Source: Prolixibacteraceae bacterium | Lineage (GTDB): Bacteria > Bacteroidota > Bacteroidia > Bacteroidales > Prolixibacteraceae | Assembly (NCBI GenBank): GCA_023229575.1 | Contig: JALNYZ010000014.1 | Coordinates: forward strand, 34,090-98,089 | Length of the DNA stretch: 64,000 nucleotides | Direction of reading: 5' to 3' | Notes under the pieces: model-generated | Seen by the model: only the letters and a program-made list of their open reading frames with translations | The model's database searches: none | Told to the model about the DNA's origin: nothing | Part shown: positions 33,623 to 42,582 of the stretch, piece after piece | How positions within the stretch are numbered: position 1 is the stretch's first letter | How the letters are laid out: each line of letters starts with the position of its first letter | Program-made: the position numbers and the translations under genes

Positions 33623-34036
33623 TCACAGTTTAAGATGATAGACATCTTCCTTGTTTCTTGTAATGCCATTAGAAACAAATGCTCCTCTATCATCAGTCAC
33701 TTCAAGCAAGTCAAATTTCTTACAGCTTTTGGGAAGCAAACCAAAAACCAAGGTGAATCTTTTAGTGCCATTCAATGGAAAAATATCCCAAATTGGGTAA
33801 AAGGAAATATTAAAGGCGAAGAGAAGGTTGCTTTTACAACCAGATTCTTTGTCTACCAAATAGGTTGTTTTCCAGATTCTTACCTTGTCATTCTCATGAC
33901 CTCTCGAATCGCACCGACAATGGACGATGATCTGTTTCGCTACTTCGAATTCATATTCTGTTTCCTCAATTGGTTCTATAGTTGTACCATTTTCAGGTTT
34001 TTCTAGTAGAATTTCCATGAATGGGTGTTTTATCAA
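33623..34036 (-). CDS. Hypothetical protein
   Basis: A 137-residue frame; the second ATG (34018, MEILLEKPENGTT) may be the true start. The composition is soluble, with mixed strands, and it lacks a signal peptide or membrane helix. Segments such as YEFEVAKQIIVHCRCDSRGH and FDLLEVTDDRGAFVSNGITR look like a beta-rich domain. No known family is recognised. It sits between the toxin-antitoxin pair and valS, on the same strand as both, in an AT-rich accessory patch. Confidence 0.5.
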   Translation of the reverse strand: MIKHPFMEILLEKPENGTTIEPIEETEYEFEVAKQIIVHCRCDSRGHENDKVRIWKTTYLVDKESGCKSNLLFAFNISFYPIWDIFPLNGTKRFTLVFGLLPKSCKKFDLLEVTDDRGAFVSNGITRNKEDVYHLKL

Positions 34037-34149
34037 TATGGTAAAATGCTTTCTGAATCATTCGTTAATGCGCTTAGGTTTTGCCTTACTACAGTAGGTG
34101 ATGTGTTTGCATAACAATAGACACACAGATGGTTGCAGGTATTGTAGGA

Positions 34150-34190
34150 GCCAATATCTTTGCTGATCATGCACCAGCAAAGATATTGGC
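34150..34190. repeat. Perfect 16-bp inverted repeat downstream of valS
   Basis: GCCAATATCTTTGCTG (34150-34165) and its exact reverse complement (34175-34190) with a 9-nt loop. There is no U-tract on either side, so it is not a classical terminator. The rest of 34037-34572 contains only doubtful short frames and nothing recognisable. Confidence 0.7.
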
Positions 34191-34572
34191 TGACCTTTGT
34201 CTTTTAATTTCGGCTTCTTTTCTGGTACTTCTTCCAAAAAAAGTGACCGTTCTTTCGGTGATTCAATTAAAATCCTTTCTCCGGATAGTTTCAAAGCCGA
34301 AATGAAGGATATTTATGTCAAAGCTTTATCGAAATATGATTAGTTTCATTTCATACCACAAATTTATGCAAAGGAAGTAATTTGTCCATTTTGCTGAGGT
34401 CAGCAAAATCGTTGAAGCAGGTGCAATTTGGCTTATATTGACTGACTCGACATTGGCAGAAAAGCAGATCAAAATTGAATTCGTCAGTTTGGTAGAATAC
34501 AAATTTGTTGTCCACCTATTCACAGAACATAGATTGCAGAACAAGAGATTATCCTAAAAGATGAGATTTGTT

Positions 34573-37227
34573 TTACAGAAATGTTGCCAACCGTTCCTTT
34601 AATAACCCAATTTTCTCAATTGTATCAGCCTTTTTAATATGTTCAAGTTCTATTACAAGTGCCGGTGCACTTGCCAAGAACTTTTGGTTTTCAAGCTTTT
34701 TTTCTATACTATTTAAGAAGCTATGGTAATATTCCAATTCTTTCTTGATTTTGGCACCTTCTGCCTCAACGTCCACATTCCCCTCAAATGGGATATGAAC
34801 AGTAGTGGCATCAACCATATATGCTGTTGTGGTCGTTGTAGTTGTGATTCCTTCTACCTCCTCCGGATCTGTCACAAGCTTAGAAACATTTCCTAACTTA
34901 GATAATATAGAGTTAAATTCAGGATAAAATCCTTTCTCGCCGGGGATAATGTATAGGGGTAATTCAACTTTTGTAGCAATATTTTTCTCTTTACGATTGC
35001 TTCGAATGTTGGAAATATGCTCTTTAACGGTCTCAAATCTTTCGCAAAGCTCCTTATTGTTACCTGATGCCCTTGGCCAGGAAGCCATCATGATCGACTC
35101 TCCTGCTTTGCGGTCGCCGATCAACTGCCAGATCTCTTCGCTGATAAACGGCATAAACGGATGTAACAACCTTAATAGCTCCTCCAGTAATTCAATTACC
35201 TGCGTATAGGTCTTCGAATCAATCGGTTGCTGATAGGCCGGTTTGATAATCTCCAGCAACCATCCCGAAAATTCGTCGCGAATGGTGGCGTGGATGGTCA
35301 GCAACGCATCATTCAGCCTGTATTTATCGAAATGATCATCCATCGTCAGGATCGCTTCGTTCAATTTAGCCCTGAACCATTCAATCCCTAACCGGGAATG
35401 TTCAGGTTGAGGAATGGTGGAATCAATTTCCCAACCGTTGATCAACCTGAAGGAGTTCCATACCTTTGTCAGGAAACCTCTTCCCTGTTCGGTCAGCGAT
35501 TCGTCAAAAAGGATATCATTCCCGGCAGGAGAGCAAAGCAACATGCCAACCCTTACTCCATCCGCGCCATATTTGGCAATCAGATCGAGCGGATCGGGCG
35601 AATTGCCTAAAGATTTGGACATCTTCCTGCGCAACTTATCACGCACAATACCAGTAAAATACACATTCTTAAACGGTAGCGTTCCCTTATACTCATATCC
35701 GGCAATGACCATTCGGGCTACCCAGAAGAAAATAATTTCGGGGGCAGTTACCAGATCGTTGGTAGGATAATAATAATCCAGATCACAGGTATCTGTCGGA
35801 TCCTCCTTCTCAAAGACGGAGATTGGCCAAAGCCAGGAGGAGGCCCAGGTGTCGAGCACATCTTCATCCTGACGAAGGGCATTCAATGCCAATGCCGGAT
35901 TTCTGGTTTTAATCCTTGCCAGCTCCAAAGCTTTCTCCCCGGTTTCGGCTACCACGAAAGAGCCGTCGGGCAGGTAATATACCGGTATACGATGACCCCA
36001 CCAGAGCTGACGGGAGATACACCAGTCTTTGATGTTCTCCATCCAGTGGCGGTAGAGATTCTTGAATTTGGAAGGATAAAACCTTATGGCATCGCTTTCA
36101 ACCGCTTCGAGGGCAGGTTTGGCCAGATCGCCCATCTTTAGAAACCACTGTGCAGAAAGTTTTGGCTCAATCGGGACATGAGTCCTTTCGGAATAGCCAA
36201 CTTTGTTGGTGTAATCCTCAATTTTTACAAGATTTCCGGCAGCTTCGAGCATTGGTATTATCTGCTTGCGGGCTTCGAAACGATCAACGCCAACCAGCAG
36301 TTGCGCTTTTTCACTCAAAGTACCATCATCGTTAAAGGTATCTATCACCTCCAGATTGTGACGGATGCCAATCTCATAGTCGTTGGTATCGTGGGCCGGT
36401 GTGATTTTCAGACATCCTGTACCAAAATCCATCTCAACATATTCATCCCGGATAACTGGTACGCTGCGGTTGACCAACGGTACCAGCACCCTTTTCCCAA
36501 CCAGATGTGTGAACCGCTCATCGGCAGGATTAACACAAACAGCAGTATCGCCCAATATGGTTTCCGGACGGGTTGTTGCCACGGTAATATATTGATCATT
36601 AGTCCCTTCAACAATGTAACGGACATAATACAATTTGGACTGCTCTTCCCGGTAGATGACCTCTTCGTCTGAAACAGCGGTTTTTGCGGCAGGGTCCCAG
36701 TTGACCATACGCACACCCCTGTAGATATATCCCTTGTTATAAAGATCGACGAAGGTGCGTATGACAGAAGCCGAACGTACTTCATCCATGGTGAAGGCAG
36801 TACGTTGCCAATCACAGGAAGCGCCCAGTTTTTTCAACTGTTCCAGAATGATACCTCCATGTTTGTGGGTCCATTCCCAGGCATGTTCCAGAAACTGCTC
36901 ACGGGTAAGGTCATCTTTTTTGATCCCTTCCTTCAAAAGCTTATCGACCACTTTTGCCTCTGTAGCTATGGAGGCATGGTCTGTACCGGGCACCCAGCAG
37001 CTATTCTTGCCAAGCATGCGTGCACGGCGAACCAGCACATCCTGGATGGTATTATTGAGCATGTGACCCATATGCAGCACCCCCGTCACATTTGGCGGCG
37101 GGATTACGATGGTATAAGGTTCGCGCTCATCCGGCTCCGAATGGAAAAAATTTTGCTCCATCCAATAGCCGTACCATTTGTCTTCGATGATGGTTGGGTC
37201 GTATTTTACGGGTATCTCTTTGATCAT
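34573..37227 (-). CDS. valS: Valyl-tRNA synthetase
   Basis: An 884-residue class I synthetase, normal length. It charges tRNA-Val in the cytoplasm. Seen: HIGH-type motif PPNVTGVLHMGHML (about 44-57), CP1 editing domain (about 190-340, TTRPETILGDTAV), KMSKS motif RRKMSKSLGNSPDPLD (near 545), an anticodon-binding domain with FMPFISEEIWQ, and a C-terminal coiled coil (EAEGAKIKKELEYYHSFL). A 50-bp word-repeat element lies 25 bp ahead of the ATG and is shared exactly with manA. Confidence 0.97.
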   Translation of the reverse strand: MIKEIPVKYDPTIIEDKWYGYWMEQNFFHSEPDEREPYTIVIPPPNVTGVLHMGHMLNNTIQDVLVRRARMLGKNSCWVPGTDHASIATEAKVVDKLLKEGIKKDDLTREQFLEHAWEWTHKHGGIILEQLKKLGASCDWQRTAFTMDEVRSASVIRTFVDLYNKGYIYRGVRMVNWDPAAKTAVSDEEVIYREEQSKLYYVRYIVEGTNDQYITVATTRPETILGDTAVCVNPADERFTHLVGKRVLVPLVNRSVPVIRDEYVEMDFGTGCLKITPAHDTNDYEIGIRHNLEVIDTFNDDGTLSEKAQLLVGVDRFEARKQIIPMLEAAGNLVKIEDYTNKVGYSERTHVPIEPKLSAQWFLKMGDLAKPALEAVESDAIRFYPSKFKNLYRHWMENIKDWCISRQLWWGHRIPVYYLPDGSFVVAETGEKALELARIKTRNPALALNALRQDEDVLDTWASSWLWPISVFEKEDPTDTCDLDYYYPTNDLVTAPEIIFFWVARMVIAGYEYKGTLPFKNVYFTGIVRDKLRRKMSKSLGNSPDPLDLIAKYGADGVRVGMLLCSPAGNDILFDESLTEQGRGFLTKVWNSFRLINGWEIDSTIPQPEHSRLGIEWFRAKLNEAILTMDDHFDKYRLNDALLTIHATIRDEFSGWLLEIIKPAYQQPIDSKTYTQVIELLEELLRLLHPFMPFISEEIWQLIGDRKAGESIMMASWPRASGNNKELCERFETVKEHISNIRSNRKEKNIATKVELPLYIIPGEKGFYPEFNSILSKLGNVSKLVTDPEEVEGITTTTTTTAYMVDATTVHIPFEGNVDVEAEGAKIKKELEYYHSFLNSIEKKLENQKFLASAPALVIELEHIKKADTIEKIGLLKERLATFL

Positions 37228-37251
37228 TTCTTTGTTATTATCTGGAAGTGC

Positions 37252-37301
37252 CTAAAGTGACTAGAGTGAACTAAAGTGACTAAAGTACTTGCGGTACCAT
37301 C
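37252..37301 (-). repeat. 50-bp leader element ahead of valS, exact copy of the one ahead of manA
   Basis: Built of ACTTTAGTC-type units with a period of about 9-10 bp, ending at a GGTACC-containing edge. Read toward valS it is identical over 50 bp to 44694-44743 read toward manA. In both cases it lies 25-35 bp upstream of the start codon. Flanking DNA carries TCTCCGTTTC-type words in both places. Confidence 0.9.
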
Positions 37302-37417
37302 CTAATTTTATGATTCCCTGTTTCTTCGTTTCTCCGTTTCAGAAGTTTGAAGTCCCTTCTCCCCTTCTCCCCCTCGTCCGCTCTCCCCCTCTTTTCAAAT
37401 AGAACGGGAAACGCTGA

Positions 37418-38413
37418 TTAATAGAACTTCTTCACCCCAATCACCTCCCTCACCTCCAGCAGGGTTTTGGAGGCAGAAGCACGGGCCTTTTCGGCTCCAA
37501 GTCTGGCTACTTTGGAAAGATATTGATTATCTGCCAATAACATTTCAATCTTTTCGCGAATTGGTGCTGTGAAATTGATAATATCTTCGGCTAGCTGCTT
37601 CTTCAGATCGCCATAGCGTATTGAGCAATTGTTGTACTGATGATCGAAATGAGCCACTACATCTGGTTTAGAAACGACATCCAGCAAGGTGAAAAGATTC
37701 TGAATTACCTCCGGCTTTTGTTGGTTTGGTTCTGTCGGACCGCTGTCGGTAACTGCCTTCATTACTTTTTTGCGTATTTCCTGGGGCGAATCTGCCAGGG
37801 AAACAGCATTTCCCTCCGATTTACCCATCTTGCCCGAACCGTCTAATCCGGGAATTTTCACCATATCCTGACCTTCAAAAACATAAGGACGGGGAATCGG
37901 AAAGAGATCAACATTGTACATCCTGTTGAAACGACGTGCAAAGGTGCGGGCCATCTCCAGATTTTGCTCCTGGTCCTTCCCCACCGGCACCAAATGGGCC
38001 TTGTGGATGATGATATCCGCTGCCATCAAAACCGGATAGGTCAGCAAACCTGCGTTGACATTGTCTGGTTGCTGGCGCGCCTTATCTTTGAATGAAGTGG
38101 TTCGCTCAAGCTCTCCGAGATAAGCATTCATGTTCATCAGCAGATAAAGCTCTGAAACCTCCGGAATATCGCTCTGAATAAATACGGTTGCTTTCTCAGG
38201 ATCGATGCCACAAGCCAGGTATTCGGCAAGTACCTGTTTTACATTTCCGAAAAGGTGATGGGGAACAGGATGTGTTGTTAAAGAATGAAGATCGGCGATA
38301 AAAAAGTAGGTATCATGATGGTGCTGCATCTCGATGAAATTCTTTACCGCTCCAAAGTAATTACCCAGGTGAAGGTTTCCTGTTGATCTTATTCCGCTGA
38401 CAACTGTTGGCAT
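37418..38413 (-). CDS. trpS: Tryptophanyl-tRNA synthetase
   Basis: A 331-residue class I synthetase, standard size. HIGH-type motif TGNLHLGNYFGAVKN near residues 11-25, adenine/Trp site MNMNAYLGELERTTSFKDK and DQEQNLEMARTFARRFN, and KMSKS-type DGSGKMGKSEGNAVSLAD near residue 195. It charges tRNA-Trp. It follows the PolB-like exonuclease on the same strand across a 249-bp spacer containing a long palindrome. Confidence 0.97.
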   Translation of the reverse strand: MPTVVSGIRSTGNLHLGNYFGAVKNFIEMQHHHDTYFFIADLHSLTTHPVPHHLFGNVKQVLAEYLACGIDPEKATVFIQSDIPEVSELYLLMNMNAYLGELERTTSFKDKARQQPDNVNAGLLTYPVLMAADIIIHKAHLVPVGKDQEQNLEMARTFARRFNRMYNVDLFPIPRPYVFEGQDMVKIPGLDGSGKMGKSEGNAVSLADSPQEIRKKVMKAVTDSGPTEPNQQKPEVIQNLFTLLDVVSKPDVVAHFDHQYNNCSIRYGDLKKQLAEDIINFTAPIREKIEMLLADNQYLSKVARLGAEKARASASKTLLEVREVIGVKKFY

Positions 38414-38526
38414 GACTGAAAAATATTAAAATGACAATTGTCAATTAATCGTTGACAATTGTATATATTACTGATAATTAATGTCTTTAAAAACTTGAAT
38501 AATCATTTACATGTTCAAAAAACAAT

Positions 38527-38626
38527 CACGCAAAGATCGCAAAGGTTTCACAAAGAACGCAAAGAATAGTGGTATCAGTCAATATCACTTTGCGTTTTCT
38601 GCGATTTTCTTTGCGACCTTTGCGTG
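38527..38626. repeat. Long imperfect palindrome of ACGCAAAG words
   Basis: The left arm CACGCAAAGATCGCAAAG... (38527-38564) faces a right arm ...CTTTGCGACCTTTGCGTG (38588-38626). The outer 18 bp pair with one mismatch and the inner parts match word by word. Similar words recur at 43818-43845. It is located between trpS and the exonuclease gene. Confidence 0.75.
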
Positions 38627-38662
38627 AAATTTCTTTTCCGGTACAAAAATAGCAAAACTCAT

Positions 38663-39388
38663 CTACTGCACAATCTCAAAATTATCCGCTTCAATTAGCG
38701 GTTCACCCTTCAGTCGGAGGACAATCTGCGCAACAGCGAGTGTATCCTTTTCGCAGTAACGGGCAATTCTTTCCAGATCACCTTCTTTGTAATAGACTGC
38801 TGCAACCTGACTGCCATCGATGTCATCCTTTGGGGTTGGTACATCAAAAATGGTACAGAGAAGATCAAGGGAGGTATAGTGCTTGAAATCGCCGAATTTC
38901 CAAAGTTGCATGGTATCCATCAGGTAATCCCTCACCTCCCACGGTTTTGCCCCGGCGATGTCAAGAATGGAAGGCAACTTCAATCCATTGATCAGCACCC
39001 TTCTGGCTATGTATGGGAAATCGAACTCCTGTCCGTTGTGGGCACACAAACGATGAACAGGATTGGCCATGAATTTTTCGAGCATCACAAGGAATTCTGT
39101 GAGTAAAATTCTTTCGTCAGTACCATAAAATGATTTTACCCTGTAGACTCTCTTGTTTCCCCTACGGTAGATTGTTCCACACGAGATACAGACGATCTTC
39201 CCGAATTCAGCATAAATCCCTGCCCGTTCAAAAAGCTTTTCTGCCGATTCTCCCTCTTTGGCCAATGCCTCAGACTTGCGAATCCATAGCTTTTGAAGTT
39301 TTTCCGGAAAATCATCCAGCTTCTCTACCTGCGGAACCGTCTCAATATCCAGATACAGAATGTGTTCAGGTTGAATTTTATCAAGCAT
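38663..39388 (-). CDS. PolB-like 3'-5' exonuclease (DEDD type)
   Basis: A 241-residue ribonuclease H-like nuclease. DEDD acidic motifs: ExoI YLDIETVP (residues about 12-19), ExoII CAHNGQEFDFPYIARR (about 117-132) and ExoIII around YCEKDTLAVAQIVLR (about 212-226). The family is annotated as a predicted exonuclease related to the proofreading domain of DNA polymerase B; physiological substrate unknown. Flanked by word-repeat spacers on both sides. Confidence 0.88.
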   Translation of the reverse strand: MLDKIQPEHILYLDIETVPQVEKLDDFPEKLQKLWIRKSEALAKEGESAEKLFERAGIYAEFGKIVCISCGTIYRRGNKRVYRVKSFYGTDERILLTEFLVMLEKFMANPVHRLCAHNGQEFDFPYIARRVLINGLKLPSILDIAGAKPWEVRDYLMDTMQLWKFGDFKHYTSLDLLCTIFDVPTPKDDIDGSQVAAVYYKEGDLERIARYCEKDTLAVAQIVLRLKGEPLIEADNFEIVQ

Positions 39389-39401
39389 AACAGAAAAATT
39401 A

Positions 39402-39478
39402 AAGCTTGCAAATTACAAATTACGGATTAAAAACCAGATGGGATTTCCTTTATCTGTAATTTTTAATTTGTAATTATT
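39402..39478. repeat. Inverted TTTTTAATTTGTAATT words
   Basis: AAATTACAAATTACGGATT (about 39412-39430) faces TTTTTAATTTGTAATT (39461-39476), forming an AT-rich hairpin between udk and the exonuclease gene. It belongs to the word family also seen ahead of gnd and after ald. Confidence 0.65.
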
Positions 39479-40101
39479 TAATGGTGGTCGTTCAGATGTT
39501 TCTCGATGTATTGGGTTATGATATTGATAGCCACCTTGTTGTTTCCCCCTTCAGGAACGATGATATCCGCATACCGTTTGGTAGGCTCAATAAACTGCAG
39601 GTGGCTCGGGCGCACGGTATCTTCATACCGCTGTAACACCGTATGGACATCCCTTCCCCTTTCTATCATATCACGATGAATGACACGGGATAAACGTACA
39701 TCGGCCTCGCAATCTACAAAGATCTTGATATCCATTAATTTGCGAAGCTCCTTGGGCCAAAGAATGAGAATTCCCTCGACAATAATTGCTTTTCGTGGAA
39801 TGATTGTAGTCGTTTCGGCGGCCCTGGTGCAAGTGAGGTAGGAATAGATGGGTTGTTCTACCGTTTCCCCACGTTTCAGTTTGCGGATATTCTCAGCCAA
39901 AAGTTCAAACTCCAGTGCATCAGGATGATCAAAATTTATCTTTTGGCGCTCTTCCAAAGGCAGGTCACTGTTATCACGGTAGTAGGCGTCCTGCGACAGG
40001 ATGGTCACATCCTTCTCGGCCAACCGTTCTATGATTTTATTGACTACCGTCGTTTTGCCAGATCCTGTTCCTCCGGCGATTCCAATGATCAGCATGCTCA
40101 T
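39478..40101 (-). CDS. udk: Uridine kinase
   Basis: About 207 residues from the internal ATG at 40101 (MSMLIIGIAGGTGSGKTT). The frame is open to 40161, but those 20 residues are hydrophobic and atypical. It phosphorylates uridine and cytidine to UMP/CMP (pyrimidine salvage). P-loop GGTGSGKTT, LSQDAYYRDNSDLP, NFDHPDALEF and DIKIFVDCEADVRLSRVIHRD are all diagnostic. Length matches bacterial Udk. Confidence 0.94.
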   Translation of the reverse strand: MSMLIIGIAGGTGSGKTTVVNKIIERLAEKDVTILSQDAYYRDNSDLPLEERQKINFDHPDALEFELLAENIRKLKRGETVEQPIYSYLTCTRAAETTTIIPRKAIIVEGILILWPKELRKLMDIKIFVDCEADVRLSRVIHRDMIERGRDVHTVLQRYEDTVRPSHLQFIEPTKRYADIIVPEGGNNKVAINIITQYIEKHLNDHH

Positions 40102-40187
40102 ACCTGAATTACTTTTTAGCTTGCATTTATAAAAGTAAAATAAAATTGCAGGAAAGTACAAAGAATAATTTAATTGGATATTTATGT

Positions 40188-41339
40188 TTATCTCAAATTA
40201 TATACCCCGCAATTTTCTACAAGCTCATTTAAGAGCACCACGGAAACGGGAAGTGTAACCAAGGTGCCACCGGGCTTCCCTGTAGAGCCGGTTTTTTCCA
40301 TTGAATCGATGTAATAAGGAAGACCTTCAGAAATGTAATAAGGGAATTCCGTATGCAGCCCAAAGTGAAGATGCGGCGCCTGTGAGTTTCCGGAATTGCC
40401 AACTTTACCAATCAATTGCCCTTTTGTAACTGATTGCCCTGTCTTAACTACAATACTATTAGGAATCATGTGCCCATAAATTGTGTAACCAACACCGGCG
40501 ATGTAAACTACAACACTGTTACCTCCCCCGTTGTACAAATTGAGATCGTTTGATAATGTACCGACAGGTGACTGATCAGGCATGCCATCATTAACCGCTA
40601 TTACCGATCCCTCTGCTACAGCATAAACGTTTTGACCATAAATATACCAGTTGCCATAAATGCCGGAATCTCCATGATAGGGAGTGCCTGTCGCATCAAT
40701 TTTGTTCCAGTCAACACAAAATCGTTCGGGAACTGTTGTATTCCCCCTGTAAGTAATCTGATATCCCGGATGCTGGTTATTTATCAATGTTGTTGTGTTT
40801 GCAGAAACAAACCGATCTCCTTTCAAAGGGGATGAAAATACTGGAATTGATCCTACAGAAACGGAAGTTTCGGCCGCATCAATTATTTTGTCTTTTGTAT
40901 CTTTAGTAAGAACCAATCTGTGTTTTATCTTCGTAGGAACCTGTGCCGGATCTAATACCAATCCAATACTGAAACGATAAGTGGCATGACCAACCAACGG
41001 ATAATAAAAGAGTTCCTCCGGAATGCTCTCTATCGCCGGTTTGTGTACCAACATATACTTTCCTGTATCGCTTAGGCTGCACAGTAAGGTTCCATTCGCA
41101 GAGTTTAGCACCTGAAAATCTTTCAGTTTGTAACCTTCCGTCCCGAAGTCTGACATATCAACGCTGTACAAAAGATTGATCTTTCCATTGGTCGATTTAA
41201 CGACAACCGGTGCAAAAGTCACTTTCATACCAAACGTACCCTCATTTGCCGGAATATACATTCCTGAATTCTTTGAGCAGGATGGTGACAATAGAATAAC
41301 TGCTACCAAAGGAACTATGCAAGAAATAAATTTTCTCAT
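40188..41339 (-). CDS. M23-family peptidase-like lipoprotein, copy B
   Basis: 383 residues; lipobox LLSPSC near residue 20. An N-terminal beta-rich domain is followed by a LytM/M23 domain at about 190-345 with IYGHM and the HxH motif PHLHFGLH. In canonical M23 enzymes the first zinc ligand is a His four residues before Asp in an H-x-x-x-D motif; here the segment is VPERFCVDW, with Arg in place of His. It may bind zinc differently or be a non-catalytic peptidoglycan-binding protein. It follows the closely related copy A by 8 bp, a tandem duplication. Confidence 0.85.
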   Translation of the reverse strand: MRKFISCIVPLVAVILLSPSCSKNSGMYIPANEGTFGMKVTFAPVVVKSTNGKINLLYSVDMSDFGTEGYKLKDFQVLNSANGTLLCSLSDTGKYMLVHKPAIESIPEELFYYPLVGHATYRFSIGLVLDPAQVPTKIKHRLVLTKDTKDKIIDAAETSVSVGSIPVFSSPLKGDRFVSANTTTLINNQHPGYQITYRGNTTVPERFCVDWNKIDATGTPYHGDSGIYGNWYIYGQNVYAVAEGSVIAVNDGMPDQSPVGTLSNDLNLYNGGGNSVVVYIAGVGYTIYGHMIPNSIVVKTGQSVTKGQLIGKVGNSGNSQAPHLHFGLHTEFPYYISEGLPYYIDSMEKTGSTGKPGGTLVTLPVSVVLLNELVENCGVYNLR

Positions 41340-41347
41340 CTGATTTA

Positions 41348-42493
41348 CTATTTCAAATTGTAAACACCAAAATTTTCCATAAGTTCATTGATATGCTGTT
41401 CCGGGACTGGAAGCTTTGCGTAATCACCAACTAATGATCCGGTAGATCCTGTTTTTTCCATTGAATCGATATAGTAAGGAAGCCCCTCAGAAACGTAATA
41501 GGGGAATTCGGAATGCAGGCCAAAGTGAAGATGCGGGGCACTTGAGTTCCCGGAGTTGCCAACTTTGCCTAGCATTTGTCCCTTGGTAACCATTTGCCCT
41601 AACGTAACCAGAATACTGTTTTTTATCATATGACCATATACAAGATAACCGTTAACAGTATAAAGCACAACACAATTGCCGGTACCATTGTATAAATTAA
41701 AATCTTCATCTTTAACTTCAAAAGGAATCTGATCAGGCATACCTTCCTGCATAAATATTACCTCTCCGTCGGATGCTGCATAAAGGTTTTGGCCATAAAC
41801 ATACCAGTTTTCATTTATTTTTAAATCGCCATGAAACAGCTTTCCATCAGCGCCTAATTTTAGCCAATCCACGCAGAATCGTTCCGGTACTGAAGATATT
41901 CCCTTGTATGAAGTTTGGAAAGAAGAATGAATTGGATTCAATGCTGTTGTATTGGTAGCAACAAACTCATTTCCTTTAAAAGGGGATGAAAGGACAGGTA
42001 ATTGTTTTATTAAAACAGGTGTTTGTGCCGTTTCAATTATTCTCTCTTTTACATCCTTCATAAGAACCAGCCGGTGTTTGATCATCTGAGGAACTTTGGT
42101 GCGATCAAATTCCAATCCGACACTAAAACGATAACTGGCAGGGGTACGCATTGGATAAGCATACAAATCCATGGTTGTTGAAACTGAAGGCTTGTGAATC
42201 ATCAGCATATTTTTCGCTGTATCGCTTATACTGCAAAGCACATTGCCATTTTGAGCATTCAGCACCTGAAAATCTTTCAGTTTATATCCTTCTTTCTCGA
42301 AATTTAAGGATTCAACACTGTAGATAAGAACGACTTTCCCGCTGGTAGATTTTACTTCAATTGGTGCGAATGTTACTTTCAAGTCAATCGAAGTCAGGTC
42401 TGTTGTGATATCCAGTCCTGACTTCTTTGAGCAGGAAAGGGAAATAAGAATTACCAAAAAAAATGGAATTAAGCAAGAAACATGTTTTTTCAT
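41348..42493 (-). CDS. M23-family peptidase-like lipoprotein, copy A
   Basis: 381 residues, paralogue of the next gene over its whole length, with the same FPYY-x-SEGLPYYIDSMEKTG segment and GVYNL ending. Lipobox LISLSC. The M23 core VYGHM, GNSGNSSAPHLHFGLH is intact, but the first-ligand segment again reads VPERFCVDW (Arg for His). The shared substitution means it predates the duplication. The protein is expected to be exported and lipid anchored; substrate unknown. First of the pair, probably co-transcribed with copy B. Confidence 0.85.
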   Translation of the reverse strand: MKKHVSCLIPFFLVILISLSCSKKSGLDITTDLTSIDLKVTFAPIEVKSTSGKVVLIYSVESLNFEKEGYKLKDFQVLNAQNGNVLCSISDTAKNMLMIHKPSVSTTMDLYAYPMRTPASYRFSVGLEFDRTKVPQMIKHRLVLMKDVKERIIETAQTPVLIKQLPVLSSPFKGNEFVATNTTALNPIHSSFQTSYKGISSVPERFCVDWLKLGADGKLFHGDLKINENWYVYGQNLYAASDGEVIFMQEGMPDQIPFEVKDEDFNLYNGTGNCVVLYTVNGYLVYGHMIKNSILVTLGQMVTKGQMLGKVGNSGNSSAPHLHFGLHSEFPYYVSEGLPYYIDSMEKTGSTGSLVGDYAKLPVPEQHINELMENFGVYNLK

Positions 42494-42582
42494 CCAGGTA
42501 TATTATTGGTTAATTGATCCTATGTCACTGAGCAATTCATATCTCTAAATAACTATTATATTTTGCAGTTATATTCCCTATT

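Noticed and set aside
34058..34544. Two short minus-strand frames downstream of valS
   Set aside because: They overlap a perfect hairpin and have no recognisable family, start context or composition of a coding sequence.
36408..36815. Long frames opposite or overlapping valS, prs, MgtE-N and GH2 genes
   Set aside because: They are shadows of clearly coding genes on the other strand or frame, with no independent motif.
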